Source: Eopsaltria australis (Eukaryota; Chordata; Aves; Passeriformes; Petroicidae). Taken from it: DNA of 64,000 nucleotides. The stretch covers positions 7,392,001 to 7,456,000 of the forward strand of contig JAVTVJ010000011.1 of assembly GCA_034509425.1 (NCBI GenBank), read 5' to 3'. Below the pieces are notes generated by a model that was not told where the DNA came from, searched no databases, and saw nothing but the letters and a program-made list of their open reading frames with translations. Shown in pieces: positions 27,060 through 61,248 of this stretch. A program made the position numbers and the translations under genes. Every line of letters begins with the position of its first letter. Positions within the stretch are counted from its first letter, which is position 1.

Positions 27060-27430
27060 AGAACACAGAGCCCTAATCAAGAAATGGACCATTTGTTTAA
27101 AAACAGTCTATTGAGCATGCTCTACCTTGCAAATGGAATATGCCAAGCTCTGTCACAGATGGCAAGCTTTGACAGTTCCCATCCGTAGCGTCGATACTCG
27201 ACAGTTCAGCACAAGATCAGTGACATTCTGTCTCATTAGAGCCACGCTAATTATCACAGCTAGTTTCAGGGGAAACCATGTGTTGCAATGGTCAATTTGA
27301 AGGAGTCTGTGCATCAACAAACTGGTAATAAGGATCAGACACCTTATTATATGACAGCATGCTGCCTATGATCTGATTTACTGAATCAGAGGTACTGAGG
27401 CAACACTGAAGCCTGATGGGTTATGGAATC
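27060..27430. promoter_or_regulatory. Candidate conserved non-coding enhancer block B
   Basis: A second non-repetitive block with CCCTAATCAAG near 27070, GCTAATTATCAC near 27247, several CAGATGG/ATCTGATT-like motifs and a CpG-containing inverted repeat (GTCGA-TAC-TCGAC, 27190-27202). Its function is inferred only from motif density and position. Confidence 0.3.
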
Positions 27431-27889
27431 GCGTGTACACAATGTGTAGCTGAAATATGCTTTAAAAATAAAAGAGCTATATAGAAACAATACAAATAAA
27501 AATTTTAAAATGGTGAAGTTATAATGTGGAGTTTTTTCTATTTGTCATTAAGACATGCAGAGATGTTAGAAATCTTGTCAGCCAGTTTTATCTTTAATCA
27601 AATCATATAAGATAAATAATTCAAAATGAAAACTGTAAAATTATGGATTATGCTAAATTATAATTCATTCCATACTCTGATTTTTCAGTTTCAATAACAT
27701 GTACCAAACATTCCTTATGTTATGCCGTCTTGCTGCTTTAACATAATTTTATATTTTGTAAAGAGCTTTCTCTTCTTGGCTCCCTTTTTTCATTTGTACA
27801 TTTAATGACTTAAACTTGTACTTCTCCTAGCTTCTCTCACTCATTTATGCTCTTTCCACCAGACAAAAACCATCCAACCAAAACCCCCC

Positions 27890-28210
27890 ACTCTGCTGTT
27901 CCTGGACACCTGCGGGCCGCATCCTGCCAGGCACTCAGCGGTCCCAGCGCCTCCCAGGGATGCGCCACAGGCTGCGGCCACGAGAGCGTTAAGCATTAAC
28001 TCCCAACCAGCGCAGGGCAGGTGTGCACTGCATCCCTCCAGGGGAGCTCTCCTCAGGGCTCAAATACGCTCTGGCTCCTGAAGCTGCTACCAGCCCTTTA
28101 AACGGTAGCATTTAAACAGCTCCTGCTGCCACCCACCCGGCTGGGAACCTCCAGCCTCAGCCAATTTGACCCCACGTGTAAAGCAAGCTCAGGAAGCACG
28201 CTTTTTCATC
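27890..28210. other. GC-rich, CpG-containing intronic block
   Basis: A run of about 320 bp with GC content well above the intron background and about ten CpG dinucleotides (for example ctgcgggccgcatcc, gcggtcccagcgcc, tgcggccacgagagcg). No open frame or splice structure stands out. It may be a small orphan CpG cluster or regulatory element. Confidence 0.35.
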
Positions 28211-29275
28211 GGTGTGTCAACAAATCCAGCCTCTGCCTTACGTGTTGAAAGGGCTACCTGGCTCCAAGAAGCTGTTTGAAGAGGTCAATATAATCCTCTC
28301 ACCAGTTAAGTCTTTTCCATTCTGTACCTGTTTCTTTGGCTTGAATGATGTCAGGTTTTAATGCCTTTTCCCCCTTCTCTATGTAGATTTACGTGGGTAA
28401 TTGCATGCTGATGTGCATCACCTTGAAGATTTTAAGGTGGTTTCTCTTCAGTGCATCTTTGTTGATTCATGGACTTGCTGTCTATTCTTTCCTAGCAGGA
28501 ACCCAAGGCTCACTGAAGTCAAGACACTGCACCAAAGCCATACTAATAATGTGGGATATGGTCAGAATCAATGCCAGCCCTTTTTTGGGTCTATCATGAT
28601 CAAGAGATAAGAGAGTCAACTAAACTCAATTTTTCTATCCTCTTTCTGAGAAATAATTTTTTTTTAAAAAGCTGAGGAAATTTCTGAGCTAAGATGTTGT
28701 AAAAGAGACTAGGACATGGGGCAGAGGAAGGACATGGAACATGCATTTTTTTCCCTCACCAGAAACCTGAAAATCTTTTTTCGTCCGACCTGGGCAAGAC
28801 AGAACATACTATGACTCTGTAACTCGATATTTTGTGAAAGAAACAAATCAGCTCTATCTGCCAAGTTTCACAGTTTCACTGAATGACATGCCGCTTTATG
28901 GGGCAATTCTTGATCGCACGCAAAAGCCCATCTTGCTTTCTCAGTTCGCACTCTTCCTCTTCCCTTCCTGCTGACACCCGATCCCACCCCGACTCCTGCT
29001 GCTCATGGCACCTCTTCAACTGCCAGAGCAATCACCCCCAGGCAATGAGGGGGGAGGAAAATAACATTAAAAAATAATAAAAAATAGATGTTGTTGTGTG
29101 TTTTTGCAGCTAATGTTTTCTAACTACTGTGTCTCGCCTTCGCACCAGGGTGAGGGGTTTATTTCCAGGTGGACCTGCGAAACGGCAGACCTCGGAGTAC
29201 ATTGTGTTTCCACCTCGCGTCTCCCTGTGCAGCATCCCTCCCGGCTCCACAGAGAATCCATTGTACACTGAGGTT

Positions 29276-29306
29276 GGGGGGGGAGGGGGGGGGCGATGGG
29301 GGGGGG
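29276..29306 (+). repeat. G-run cluster (possible G-quadruplex)
   Basis: Three guanine runs of 8, 9 and 9 bases, separated by A and by CGAT, lie within 31 bp. Each run is long enough to be subdivided, so an intramolecular quadruplex on the plus (non-template for SATB1) strand is possible. Confidence 0.8.
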
Positions 29307-30975
29307 AAGAAGGTTTTTAAGCCAAGATTTAAACCCAGGAAGTGACTCAGCTGCTCTGAGGGAGACAAAGGCAGGAGAGAACTTGACAGAGAGCAGGGTG
29401 ATGGGCAAAGACCGAGCCTCCTCCTGCCCTGCAGGTTGCACCCCCTGGGCAGCCTGAGGTGCACTGCCCTGAGGAAACAGCATTGGAAATAAATTTCAAG
29501 ATCCCCTCCTAAAGCCACATTGTTACCAAAGAGTTATGCCTGGTGATAAAAAGGTTTCTTTTCCTCCTGCTGGAAAATAGTTGAATAGATTGTTCTATAT
29601 CTGTGGTAATGGCATGTTACATCTCCGTGCCAGATCCACAATACCGTGCTTGTTCAGTGTGGGAAGCTGTTTAAAAATGACTTTCCTATTAGAGTATATA
29701 GCTTAGTCTCTAGATGGAAAAAGCCAGATCAAAGATATAGCATTTATAAAACTGCTGGTTAAAAAGATAAAAGTGAGATAACAGACATCAATTTTTCACT
29801 ATAAATCTCTGGGTTTACTACAACATTAAAATTTCCAGTAAAAGCAGGGTTTTATATACCTGAACTCTAATGGCCTATTCTGAAAATATTTATGTCAGGA
29901 AAAGCATGGTATTTGCATGCCAAAAGCATTTTTAGTGCCAATGTTTAGCATTCCCTTCCCATTTAACTCCTTCCCATCTACTCATGAATGCTAGATGCTC
30001 TGCCTAGTGCCTACCTGTCAGATCTCCTCACACAGCCTCTTGGAGGGGAACACTCCGGGTGTGTACAAAGGCAAAAAGACAAACACTTCTAATTAAATAG
30101 CACTGCTCAAAATACTTGCCTGATGGCTCAGGATGGAGTCTCTAGCATGGTCAGAAACCCATGAATTTACTCCATGCTTTGTAAATGAAACTACTACTAA
30201 TGAAAGCGAAAGACTGGGACAGAAGGACAGGAAATTGGGCAACACAACACAACAGCTCAAAAGTAACAGGTCAGAACTCTATGTCATTAGATGAGGTTTC
30301 TGGAGATATGGATAGTACTCCATTAGATTTATTTTAAAATTAAAATCAAAGCATGATTCTGTGAGAACCAAGTGTCTCACCTTCCACATACAGGCATTTT
30401 CATTTGGTGAAAAGAGAGGGCATTTGTCACCTATGGGGCCATAAACAGTCACCGGCAGGAATGACGCTGCAGAAGAGTATCAATTTCACCTGTTTACTTT
30501 ACTACGAATTAAACTTCTTTAGGTAAATAATGTAGGCTAGCGGCCTTAAACTATAATGCATGGGACTCTCAAGAGGTACAGAACTTGACATTACTTCAGT
30601 TTTTGCGAACTGTAATTTCCTAAATTTAAGAAAGCTTTAGCAATTTAAGCTGATTTTCAGCAAAGTTTTGCTTTCTTCCCTGCTCCATACTAGCACATTC
30701 AAGCCACAGCTTTTCAGGATAAGCCATAACATAAATCTAACTTCTCAAAACACAGCAAATGTACAGAAACACTGCAAGTCTCTACCTGCCTTATCTCTCA
30801 GGGCTCTTAGGTCTGGGGGTTTTGTTTGCTTGTTTGTCTGTTTTTACGGAATAAAATTAGATTTCAGCATCTGTCACCATCAAGAAAAACTCATCCCTGG
30901 CTCCCACATGAGAACATCGTAACCACTGCACAGTTACTGAACCATGATACCTTAATGATCATTACACAAATCAAC

Positions 30976-30990
30976 TTTTTTTTTTTTTTT
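30976..30990 (+). repeat. Poly(T) tract
   Basis: Fifteen T residues in the large intron, with no associated element recognised. Confidence 0.85.
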
Positions 30991-31876
30991 AAATAACGAA
31001 ATTAAGAATGTGCTTCCATAATTACTTGAATCAGACTTTCTGGTTATAAATTTAATAAAAACCCAATAAGATGAAATTGTAAAGGTAACGTATGCCACAC
31101 AATTTTATGTGTGGATTCTTTTAATTTAGAGTTATTCAGGTGTGCTGTTTAAATTTTAGCAAATAATACCGTTTGCATTGTCGTTCTACCATTAAGAATC
31201 AACAACCTGGGAGAAGAGACAAAACACCATGTAAACCTTTCTGTCTCCCTTTTGTGTGCATTTTTGCAAAGCTCTCTTTCCTACATAATCTGAGAAAAAA
31301 GCCATGCAGGCTTATTAGACAGAAAACCTACCATAAAATCTCAAGATTTTAAATACTGACATTAGGTGTTTTGCCAATTAAACTTCTGAAACTCCCCAAA
31401 GACATGATGCATTCCAGGAATTTGAATTATAAATCTTCCTTAGCTCCTAGTATGATCATATTAACTTCTAAAGTATATACTTCGAATTTAACAGATTTTT
31501 AATTTACTCTGTAGATAATATATCAATCCTTAAAAACATAGAAACTTAAAAAGTATACAGAATGTATGCAATCCTGTGTGGGAGAGGAATTCTACGTTTG
31601 AAGCAATGTCCTAGTTGTGTCCCCAAACCTGTACAAACCCACGTGCCAGATAGGCGCTTTTCTTTGGGAAAGCCAACAAGCTGCCAGCAAAGTGCACTGT
31701 GAAACTACAAGCAGGCAAATCATCCCTCACCTGAGCCAGCACACGATCTCTCTAACAGCCCTGAAACCTCTGCCTGATCCCACTTCCGACTTCTGCCACA
31801 CCAAGCCCCAGCGCCCAGCTGCTTTGTTGAGCATCAGGTCCACATGCGGTTAGTCCTCCACCACACAGGAGGATTT

Positions 31877-32465
31877 AAAAACAAAACTGTTAATCAACAC
31901 ATTATTTTCTAATATGTTTCCTCCAAACTTTTCACTGTAATGGAGTGATTATCCCAGCATTTCCAGTTTCACTCTTGCCAAAGGCACTAACACAGCGCAA
32001 GGGAAGATGCTCGTTTTTTACCTTGGTGCTACCCAAATAGAAACTCCTGTAGCGCATCATTTAATAGCAATTCTGTACAGAGTGCTCTAGTCAGCAGAAC
32101 ATTATCTGCAGTCTCCTGGCTCAGGCAAGCCCAGCCACCTTGCAGATGCTGGCTGCTTAGACATCCAATCTTATTTTGCCCCAAATCAGTTTATTAAGAA
32201 AAAAAAAATAAAAAAAATGAAAAGGCCTTCCAGCAAACAACTACCTTTGTCCTCTTGCAGAGCTGGCTTAGGTCACATATGGTTTTACGCCACAACTACA
32301 GACTGCACTCAGAAGTTAATAAAGTTTTTATATCCAAAATAAGATATAATCATCAATGTTCAATTTTAGCAATTAAAAAAAAAACAAAACTGTTAATCAA
32401 CACATCATTTTCTAACATGTGTCCTTCAGACCTTTCACTATAACTTATCTCAGGATTTCCAGTTC
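31877..32465 (+). repeat. Pair of diverged ~90-bp direct repeats
   Basis: Copy 1 (31877-31970) and copy 2 (32380-32465) share acaaaactgttaatcaacac and most of the next 60 bases. Differences are mainly transitions, and a gap of several bases separates the shared ttccagtt ends. The two copies lie about 500 bp apart. Confidence 0.8.
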
Positions 32466-34345
32466 TGAGCATGGAACCAATGTCCCCAAATTAAAAAAAT
32501 ACCAGAAACAAATGTCTGTCAAGGGAGGTTCTCCTAGAGAATATGTTTGAACAAGCCTCTTTTTTTTGTGCACAGGAGACTTTTTTGCCCCAAGAAATGT
32601 TTACGTGTACCACCGAAGAGCTCCAATGCAGAATTTTTTACAATACATGTAACTCCTTTAATATATGTGGCATTGCTACATATTTAAAGATTATTAATTG
32701 GGTGACTAGCAGTCAGCTAGTTTGAGAAGACCTAACACATCCAGTCTACCTAGGTTACCTCTGCGGAGCAGCTTTCTAGCACAAATTATGCTTTATCTAA
32801 CTACAGACCTGGAAGCTTGCTAGACATAAATTAACGTTGCATTGCTGAAACTGGGGAGGAAAATAACCCCTGGGAATATGGGTATAATCACCTGAGCAAA
32901 ATGGAAAAGAACTAAGTGTTCGGTGCTGTTTTCTGTACTTAGTAGCAAAGTTTGTTCAAGAATGTAAGTTTTATACCAATGCTCAAATAAACTTGCACTG
33001 CATCCCCTGGAAGCTTTCAGGTTTCATTTTGATTACCTTTGAAAGTCAGCACTGGAAGAGCTGACCCACCTAAAAATTTTAAGGCTTTGCACTTAAATAT
33101 ATACGCTATCACACAAATCAGATCAGAACAAAATTATGTGGGCTGGTAGACTGGCTTCATACCTTAGCTTTATAGAAGACTGCAGTGGAAAGGGGAAGGT
33201 GCAGAAAACGGACAGTTCTCTAACCCCAAGTTTTGACATGTAAATAAAGACATCTGAGGAGCACATAGGTTGGAAGCTGCTGTAACATTCTATCATAATT
33301 AGAAACATTTCAAGAGCTCTGTAATTTCCAATCAAAATTACAGTAATTTCCGATATACAAGCCATGATTCATGACAGAATTTTTACATTCCATGGGAGAT
33401 TATAGTGGCCTGATGTATGACACACTGAGTACAGCACTAACATAAACAATTCAGTTTAATGTTTAAACAGCACTTGGTGTTTAGAATCCCACAATAAAAG
33501 AAACATATTATCGTTGAAATTATCACTTTGACAGTGATTGAAGGGTAGGCAGGCATGTGGCCTATAAAGCTGTAATTTTTACAGTCCACAGCTTGAGTTT
33601 AATCACTTTGATACAACATTTCCAAAATATCCCTTTAAATGCTCCTTACACCATATAACTTAAGAGACAACATCCCTTCTGTACAATGAGGTGAACTCCA
33701 AAACGTGAACAGCACTGAAGCCAAAAGTTAAACGCTTGTTAAAAAGAAAACCAGCACTAAAATGCTGACAGTCCAAGAAACATCAGTCTAACTGAGCTTC
33801 ACTAGTTTTCCTTGGAATATGCTGAATTTTTCTGTGAAGTAATTTTAGAAAAGTAAAGGATTAGTGATTAAGTGGATTTAACACTTAATCTAATATGAAA
33901 ATTCAACATTGCAACCATTGGTGCCTTTGGATTTCTTTCAAGCATTTATATAACCACAGTTCTAGTCTTTCCCATTTTTCTATATGGTTTTCCTTTACTT
34001 CTTGAGTACATTCTCACTTAAATCAATGCTTTTCCATACTCTGGTGATCTTTCTCAGAAGACATGTAATTTATGATAATCACACCCAACAAGTGCTTGCT
34101 GATTTCCCTCTTGCCACTAAACATGACAGAAAATCTTCAGTTGAAGAAAACAGAATAGGAAACCACAAAACAAAGGCTTAAAACTGAATATGCAACATAT
34201 ATGAATGCACATGTGCAGGTAACCAAGAAGACATCGTGTTCCACTAAGAGCATATATTTTTTTCTCAGCTATAACTTATACAACTGTAATTTGCTGAGGT
34301 CTTTTTTTTGGTTTCTTTATTTTTGACACTGCTGTCCACCTCTCA

Positions 34346-54781
<20,436 letters not shown>

Positions 54782-56828
54782 TTAAAGTTTGAGAACCATA
54801 TTGCATTTTAAATCCTATCATCCAAAGCATTTTAAAAAAACTCATTAATTGAGCATGAAAACAAACCGAGGTATATTGTAAATGGGAACAAAAATAGCAG
54901 ATGTACTAAGGGAAGAACAAAGTTATCGACCAAGAAACATCATGCAATGGGATGGGATCCGGAGAGAAGATGCTAATCTTGAAAGTGAATTTTGTTCATC
55001 CTATTTCTGCTTTTAAATTTGATTGACCCTTCACATACCCACACAGGCATACAATTCCTACACTGCCTTTACAAATGCAAGCAGTGATCCAAGTTACCCA
55101 TGTCCAGTTCCTCTGTGCCACTTAGAGTAGAACCCAGAAAATCATACGACAAAACTTTATCTCCATGACCTATGAATGGGATGAAATACGGGGTTTATAG
55201 TAGAATAAAATATGTATCTAATAACCCAAAATGAACCCAGCCTTGTTTTTCTTAAACAGGGTATTTTAAGTGATTTGCAAAAACAGGCTTATGAAAAGCT
55301 TATTGTCATGTCTAATTCTGTAACTGAATATTAGCTGTAAAATAGACCAAAGGAAGATCGAGATGATTTTTTTCTCAAAGGTTCTCGAGATATCAGATAG
55401 CTACAGTGAGAAATTTACCTTCTGCTCAGTTTTGACCAATTTTAAAATAGTGGAATTTACAATGCTTTCAGTTCCAGTACATTCTTTTACAAATCAATTA
55501 AGTCTAAGCCCTGCAAAATGAGATAATGCTCCAACTTTAAAATTATTCTCAGTATACGATGTATGAACAACAAAATTAGCAAATATAATTTCAACAGACT
55601 GAACTTTGCCCCCCTTTAAATTTCTGTGTGGAAAATAGTTACTTTTGGCTTAACTACAAGAATTGTCCAGTGTATCAAAAAAACAATGACAGTCAAGAAG
55701 ACAAAGCCTTGATTATCATGTTTCTTCACTATTCAGCATGTAACATTTAGATACATTTGTGCTGTATCATTTAGAGCATCAACCCTTTGTTACACCAACT
55801 ACAACCACTGGAAGAAAGTCTGGAGTAAAAATGCAATAAATGTTACTGTAAGTCTTCTTTTAAAAGGCTAGTTCAGTTTCTGACTAAAGGTACCTTCATT
55901 ATTGATCTTAGTGAAGTTCATTATAACCATTTTCTAAGGTATTACTCAGTAACAAGCTGCTTATGGAGGCTCAGAACTGCTAGAGGGAGGCAGCATTATA
56001 TATGCCAAATGTGGATACCCTCTACTCACCAGGCAGGTATTTTAATGTTTCTCCAAATCACCAAAATTCTTGCCATTTCTTGCCACTAATCTGGCATTTC
56101 TGAAACTAGCTAGAAGCTTTTTGTCAGTGGTACAAAAGGAAAGTGAAATTTTAGTAGACTACCACAAGTCTAGCCTGAATGACCAGAACCAAGCTCAGTT
56201 GAACCCAATTTCAACTTCCAGTATAACAGCAGTATAATTAATGTTTAATATGTGCAAAATTATCTTTTCGGCTCTTTTATAAATTAAACCATCTAAAACA
56301 TGGGCACATGATACATAAGGTGTGATTTTAAAGGTCCTGTATTATATGACTGTACAGACTACCTGCAAAAACTGCAGATCTGTATGTGCCGAATGGGGAA
56401 CTGCACCTGTCAGAGGCCATCATCTCACACCAGCTCATGTGTATTTTGTGGATGTCATTTAGACTTCAAGGTGGGTTTCTCTCATTTTACTTTGCCCCTT
56501 TCAGATGTCTCCTCCTGCTCAACTAACTTTAAGTATGAAAACATGGATATTAATTTTAGTAAATTACCTATTATTGAAGATGTTTGTAGAAGATTTGCTA
56601 GTGCTCCCTTCCATGTCATTTTGCAAAAACAATACACAAATGACAGGGCAGTTTGCAACATACCCTGCTTCTTCAGGAATAAATTTAATGCAGTTACTTT
56701 ACAACCAAATAGGGGACCAGTCTGTTTAAGAAACACTGCTGGGAATTTTAGCTTCTCTGACACAATGTGAATTTCAAGATTTGATGGCTAACACTGGGAT
56801 GTTACTCTTGCTCTTTAAAGTAGATTTG

Positions 56829-56848
56829 AAAAAAAAAAAAAAAAAAAA
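56829..56848 (+). repeat. Poly(A) tract
   Basis: Twenty consecutive A residues, followed by a purine stretch. No flanking element identifies it as a retrotransposon tail. Confidence 0.9.
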
Positions 56849-59800
56849 GACAGACATTATAAACACATTTAAAAATGAAAATTATCCTGTATTTTCTTCG
56901 AGAACACTTCATACAAACATTCAAGTGATATTACCTATGCTAAGAATCCTCATCAGGAGGAATCAATGATTTATTTACTAATTCACTGAAGGCAAAATTT
57001 TACAAGCCAGATAAAATATTACTACCTTGTTAACTCAGAAAATAACTTGACAACATGGAATTTCATTGTTTCTATGCTTTATTTATTGTCATCAAATGTG
57101 CAGTCACATCAGTGCAGAGAGATACACTTGGCTATAGAAATTTCCTATTGCTATAGAATTCCTGCACATTTTAATACCAATCTATATACATAAATGTCTG
57201 GAATGCTTACGGCCTAAAACTTAAGATTAACCCCATGAGTTAGTGGTCTTCAGAGATTCACTATCTAGACTGAAGGCATATTGATGCTTTTCCTATAACC
57301 TGGGTCATTACACTTGAGGAGTTCCCCATGTCTTGAATTATCAATAATCAAAATTATTGTATTTGAAGCACATCATACCCTGTTACTACTGCACATATCC
57401 TCCTTATCTGTGAGGCACAGAGGCAGATGCCTTCCACGTACAAGGATGATGAATATAAATATATCATACAAATATTCAAATGCATCACATGCATCAGTCA
57501 TAATCAGATTTTTCACACGTTGCAAAGAAAATCGAGAGAACACAAAAACTGGTCACAGATACGCAATCTTAACTTATCACCTAGTAGTTTATCCATGAAA
57601 GTAAGTTGTGAGCCTTCAAGATCTCAAATTTCCCACTTTCCCCTTTCTCATACTTCCCTTCCCCCAACCACATCATTTGCAGTCATGTTCTGAAAATCGG
57701 GAGATCTCATCTGAAATGGTGCCACCTTCACAGAAATCCCACTATTCTGGAATGATACCATCTGCTGCAGCCCAAGTGCTCTTTTTTTAGCCAAATAAGT
57801 TAATTATAATTAGGCATCCAACAACTGTGTGAAGGTAGGGGCAGAATTTGTTCTAAAGTTCAGCTGAGGTTCACCCAGCATAGATTGAACCAAATACCAT
57901 TTTCTCTGGAAGATTAAATACCAGAGATTTGAAAACCAGACACCATTTTTTTCTCAAAAAAGTTGGGGAACTCCCTGGGGAAATATCATAAATCTCAAAC
58001 AGGAATCATTTCATATGCCCATGAAACAAAACCCAATAAAACGGTAGCATCAGACACCTTTTGTTTTGTGCCAGAATCTAAGGCAAGGTGCGTCCTGCAA
58101 GATACGGGAAGGACCCGAGCCTTTCATGCCGGCTCGTTGCTGCAGCCACCGCTGCAGGTGCTTCAAGGGAGGCATTTCTGAGTGATTGCCTCTAACACTG
58201 CTCTTCAACCAGGTGAAGTGTTGCTCGATCATCGCTAAAAGTATACTGTTGTCCTTTTTGCAAAACAACAAAAACAATGTTAATCAGGTTAATTCAATCA
58301 TCTAAACCAAAACTGTTCATGCTTTTCTGCCAAATCAACCAACCACAGCAAAATCTGTTATCAGTGATTGCTCAGCTTCCAGTCAAAAAAGCTTTTAACC
58401 CCCACAGTCCCAAAACTTCCCCTAAATAACCTTAAAATTATTTTTATATGGGCAGAATAAGGTTGTTTTCATGCCTCATGAAGGGGTACTTGGGCTGCAG
58501 TATTTACACAGTGTAAATACATGCTAACAGACTTAGCAGAGAGTAACAGACACAGCAGCTTCCTGGAACAACTCGGCTGAATTAGATATCAGGGATTCCT
58601 TTGCAAATTAAAATTTTTCTCAAAAGAAGCACTGTAACCAAAACTTATTTAGGCCTTCCAGGTTTTTTAACTAGGAAAAAAAATCTGAGCTTTTTTGCAA
58701 CTCATTCATTGGCGTTTAAAGCTTCAAGCCTGCTCAGTGGAAGGGGCAAGGGCTGCAACAACTTATTTACACAATTATCTAAATACGATTAAACAGCTGA
58801 TGGACAAATATTAAACTGGAAAATGTATAGTCATTTCAGCTTAATGTAATCCCCTTTCTGTAAACACCCAAGATGATTTTTTTTCAACCAGAACAGTCCT
58901 GACATCTCATAAGCCTAAGGGTGAATAGCAAGAGATTGTTTTTGATAGTTATAAATATTCAAAAGACATGCAGACCATCTGCTTTCATAATACAGGTAAA
59001 GCAAGACTGAAATGGTGACTGCTGTATAAAAATGGTTCTTTTAACAAAGTCTTCCTCTCCTCGAAAACTATAAAGACAGATGTCAAAAACTGTTTACACA
59101 GGGTAATCAGGAGCGTGCAAAATGTAATATTCCTTTTACACACAGTGCTTGCTAAAGAGATTTTTTTTTCTTTTTCTTCCCATCTGTGTGTTGCAACACA
59201 TTTCTACAAGTTAAAAACATTTTTTCAAACAGAGATCTCATGAATACCCAAAAACATGCTATCTGGTTTCTGAATGCTAATTAATTTCAACTAAGGAATC
59301 TGATTTTTTTTTCTGTAGAAAGGAATGCATGCTTTTGAAATGGAGTACTTCAACAATGACAGACACTGAAAACAGAACACCCCACAAGTTTAATTTTGCA
59401 CTGGTTTGACACTGGCTATTTTCACAACTGTTTTACATTCAAACCCGCATCTGCTAAATCTGGCTATAAGACAGGCAGCAACTATTCTCTCACTTTTCAA
59501 ATGAGATTTTATTTACGTTTTACTATTTATCAAGTTTTTCTGTATAAAGCCTTGTAACAACATAATGGCTTTGTGAAGTGATAAGTAGAAGATACCTCAT
59601 CTTACAAGCAGAGTATGAACAGTGCTGCCCATAAACCCTACAGTCAATTTTCAGAGCTAATCTTGACAGTACCCTTTTAATGTATTATATTAATGGTACA
59701 GAGGCGTTAAGCACCTTTTTTATAATTCTCAATAAAATGAACATTTACTGAACAATCTGTCAAACCACTGGCTCCATTTTTTAAAGCCAAACTTTTAAGG

Positions 59801-61232
59801 CTCTATTCTATTTTGTCTTCCATAAATTCTCTGCTTTACATCCCTAAACACCAGTAGGAAAGCATGTTCCAATGCTGCAAACTTAACATTGCTTTTTTTT
59901 AAAAAAGTAAAAGAGAAAAGCTATGAGCCTTTGTCCCTAGACCTAGTTTGAATAGTGATAAAGTTGCAGAACAGAACTTAAAGATTTGGGGGCAGATGGA
60001 GGGGGGGATCTTTTCATAAAGGACAGAGGAACTTTGTTTCCCCTATTCTAGCCACTATCAGTGGCTTTTGTTTGCGTGGAAATAGCAAGCATCAGTTCTA
60101 ACAGAAGCCCAACTCTTATGAGTGCTTATTTCTCAGGAGGCTCCACGTTAACATTTTTCAAATGAGAAGAGAACATTCAAGCCCCAACCGGATAACACAA
60201 GATTATCCCCAAATCAAAAGATTTTAGCCTGCCTGAGCCTACACCAGCCCACGTACTGCAAAAACCCAACCAGTGCAAAATGTTGTTCCTAGTGCTCTGG
60301 CATGGCAGAGAAATATCATCTGCCATTCTGAATAAAAGCAGACCAAATAGATCCAGCCACTAGCTGTTTTAGGACAAGAAATCCTGACATGGACAGTTTA
60401 ACTGAGTACAAAGAATTATGTTAAATTCCTTGGTCCATTAGCTTGAGCTATAGCAAATAATGCAGTGGAATTTGTTGTCATATGCCCTATAAACATGTAG
60501 GATCAGGGAAAAACCCACAGGTGGACAGAGAAGAAAAAACTTTTGTTTGTGCCTTTGGCATTGCACTTGGATGGCTATCTGACCTCCATACTGTTGCCAG
60601 GGTCAGGAGAATAAGGATCTGCATGGCAAATACTGGTCATATAAGTTAAAACTGAATCAAAGGCAGATTTACAGTGATGGCACAAGCTTTTCTTCCAATA
60701 CATTAGCATGTCTTTCCTCCTTTCTTCTGTCCTTGAGAAACTTAAATTATCTCCTCCTCCATTTCTGCCTTATGTTGTCTTTAAAGATTATAAATGTATG
60801 TATTAATATAAACATACAGCTACATTGGTATAATGAGGGAAGATATAAAACTAAAAGAACCCAAATTATATATAGACATATACACATATATTTATGTATG
60901 TATAGAAATATACCCACATGGGAAGACTTTGAAAATCAGAAATGAGGATTCAGCATCTGAAGGAACTGATCCTTGCACTATTTTTACCATTCTGTAATGT
61001 AAATTCCCAGTTGCTGCATGACAGAGCAGCATTCTCCCAATGTTTTCCAAGCATCTCCCACTGATGGATATAAATAAAGCTCAAATAAAAAGCTGCTTCC
61101 CAAGATACTACTCTTATATCTACAAAGGTTAAAAGCTTAAAAGAGAGAAAGATAGGTAGGTGGGAAATGTTAATTCAGATTTGAAGAACTTCATAACTGC
61201 GTTACAGGCTTCATGGCACAGTGCCTTAGACT

Positions 61233-61248
61233 AAAAAAAAAAAAAAAA
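61233..61248 (+). repeat. Poly(A) tract
   Basis: Sixteen A residues followed by gaaagaaaa. No associated element was recognised. Confidence 0.85.
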
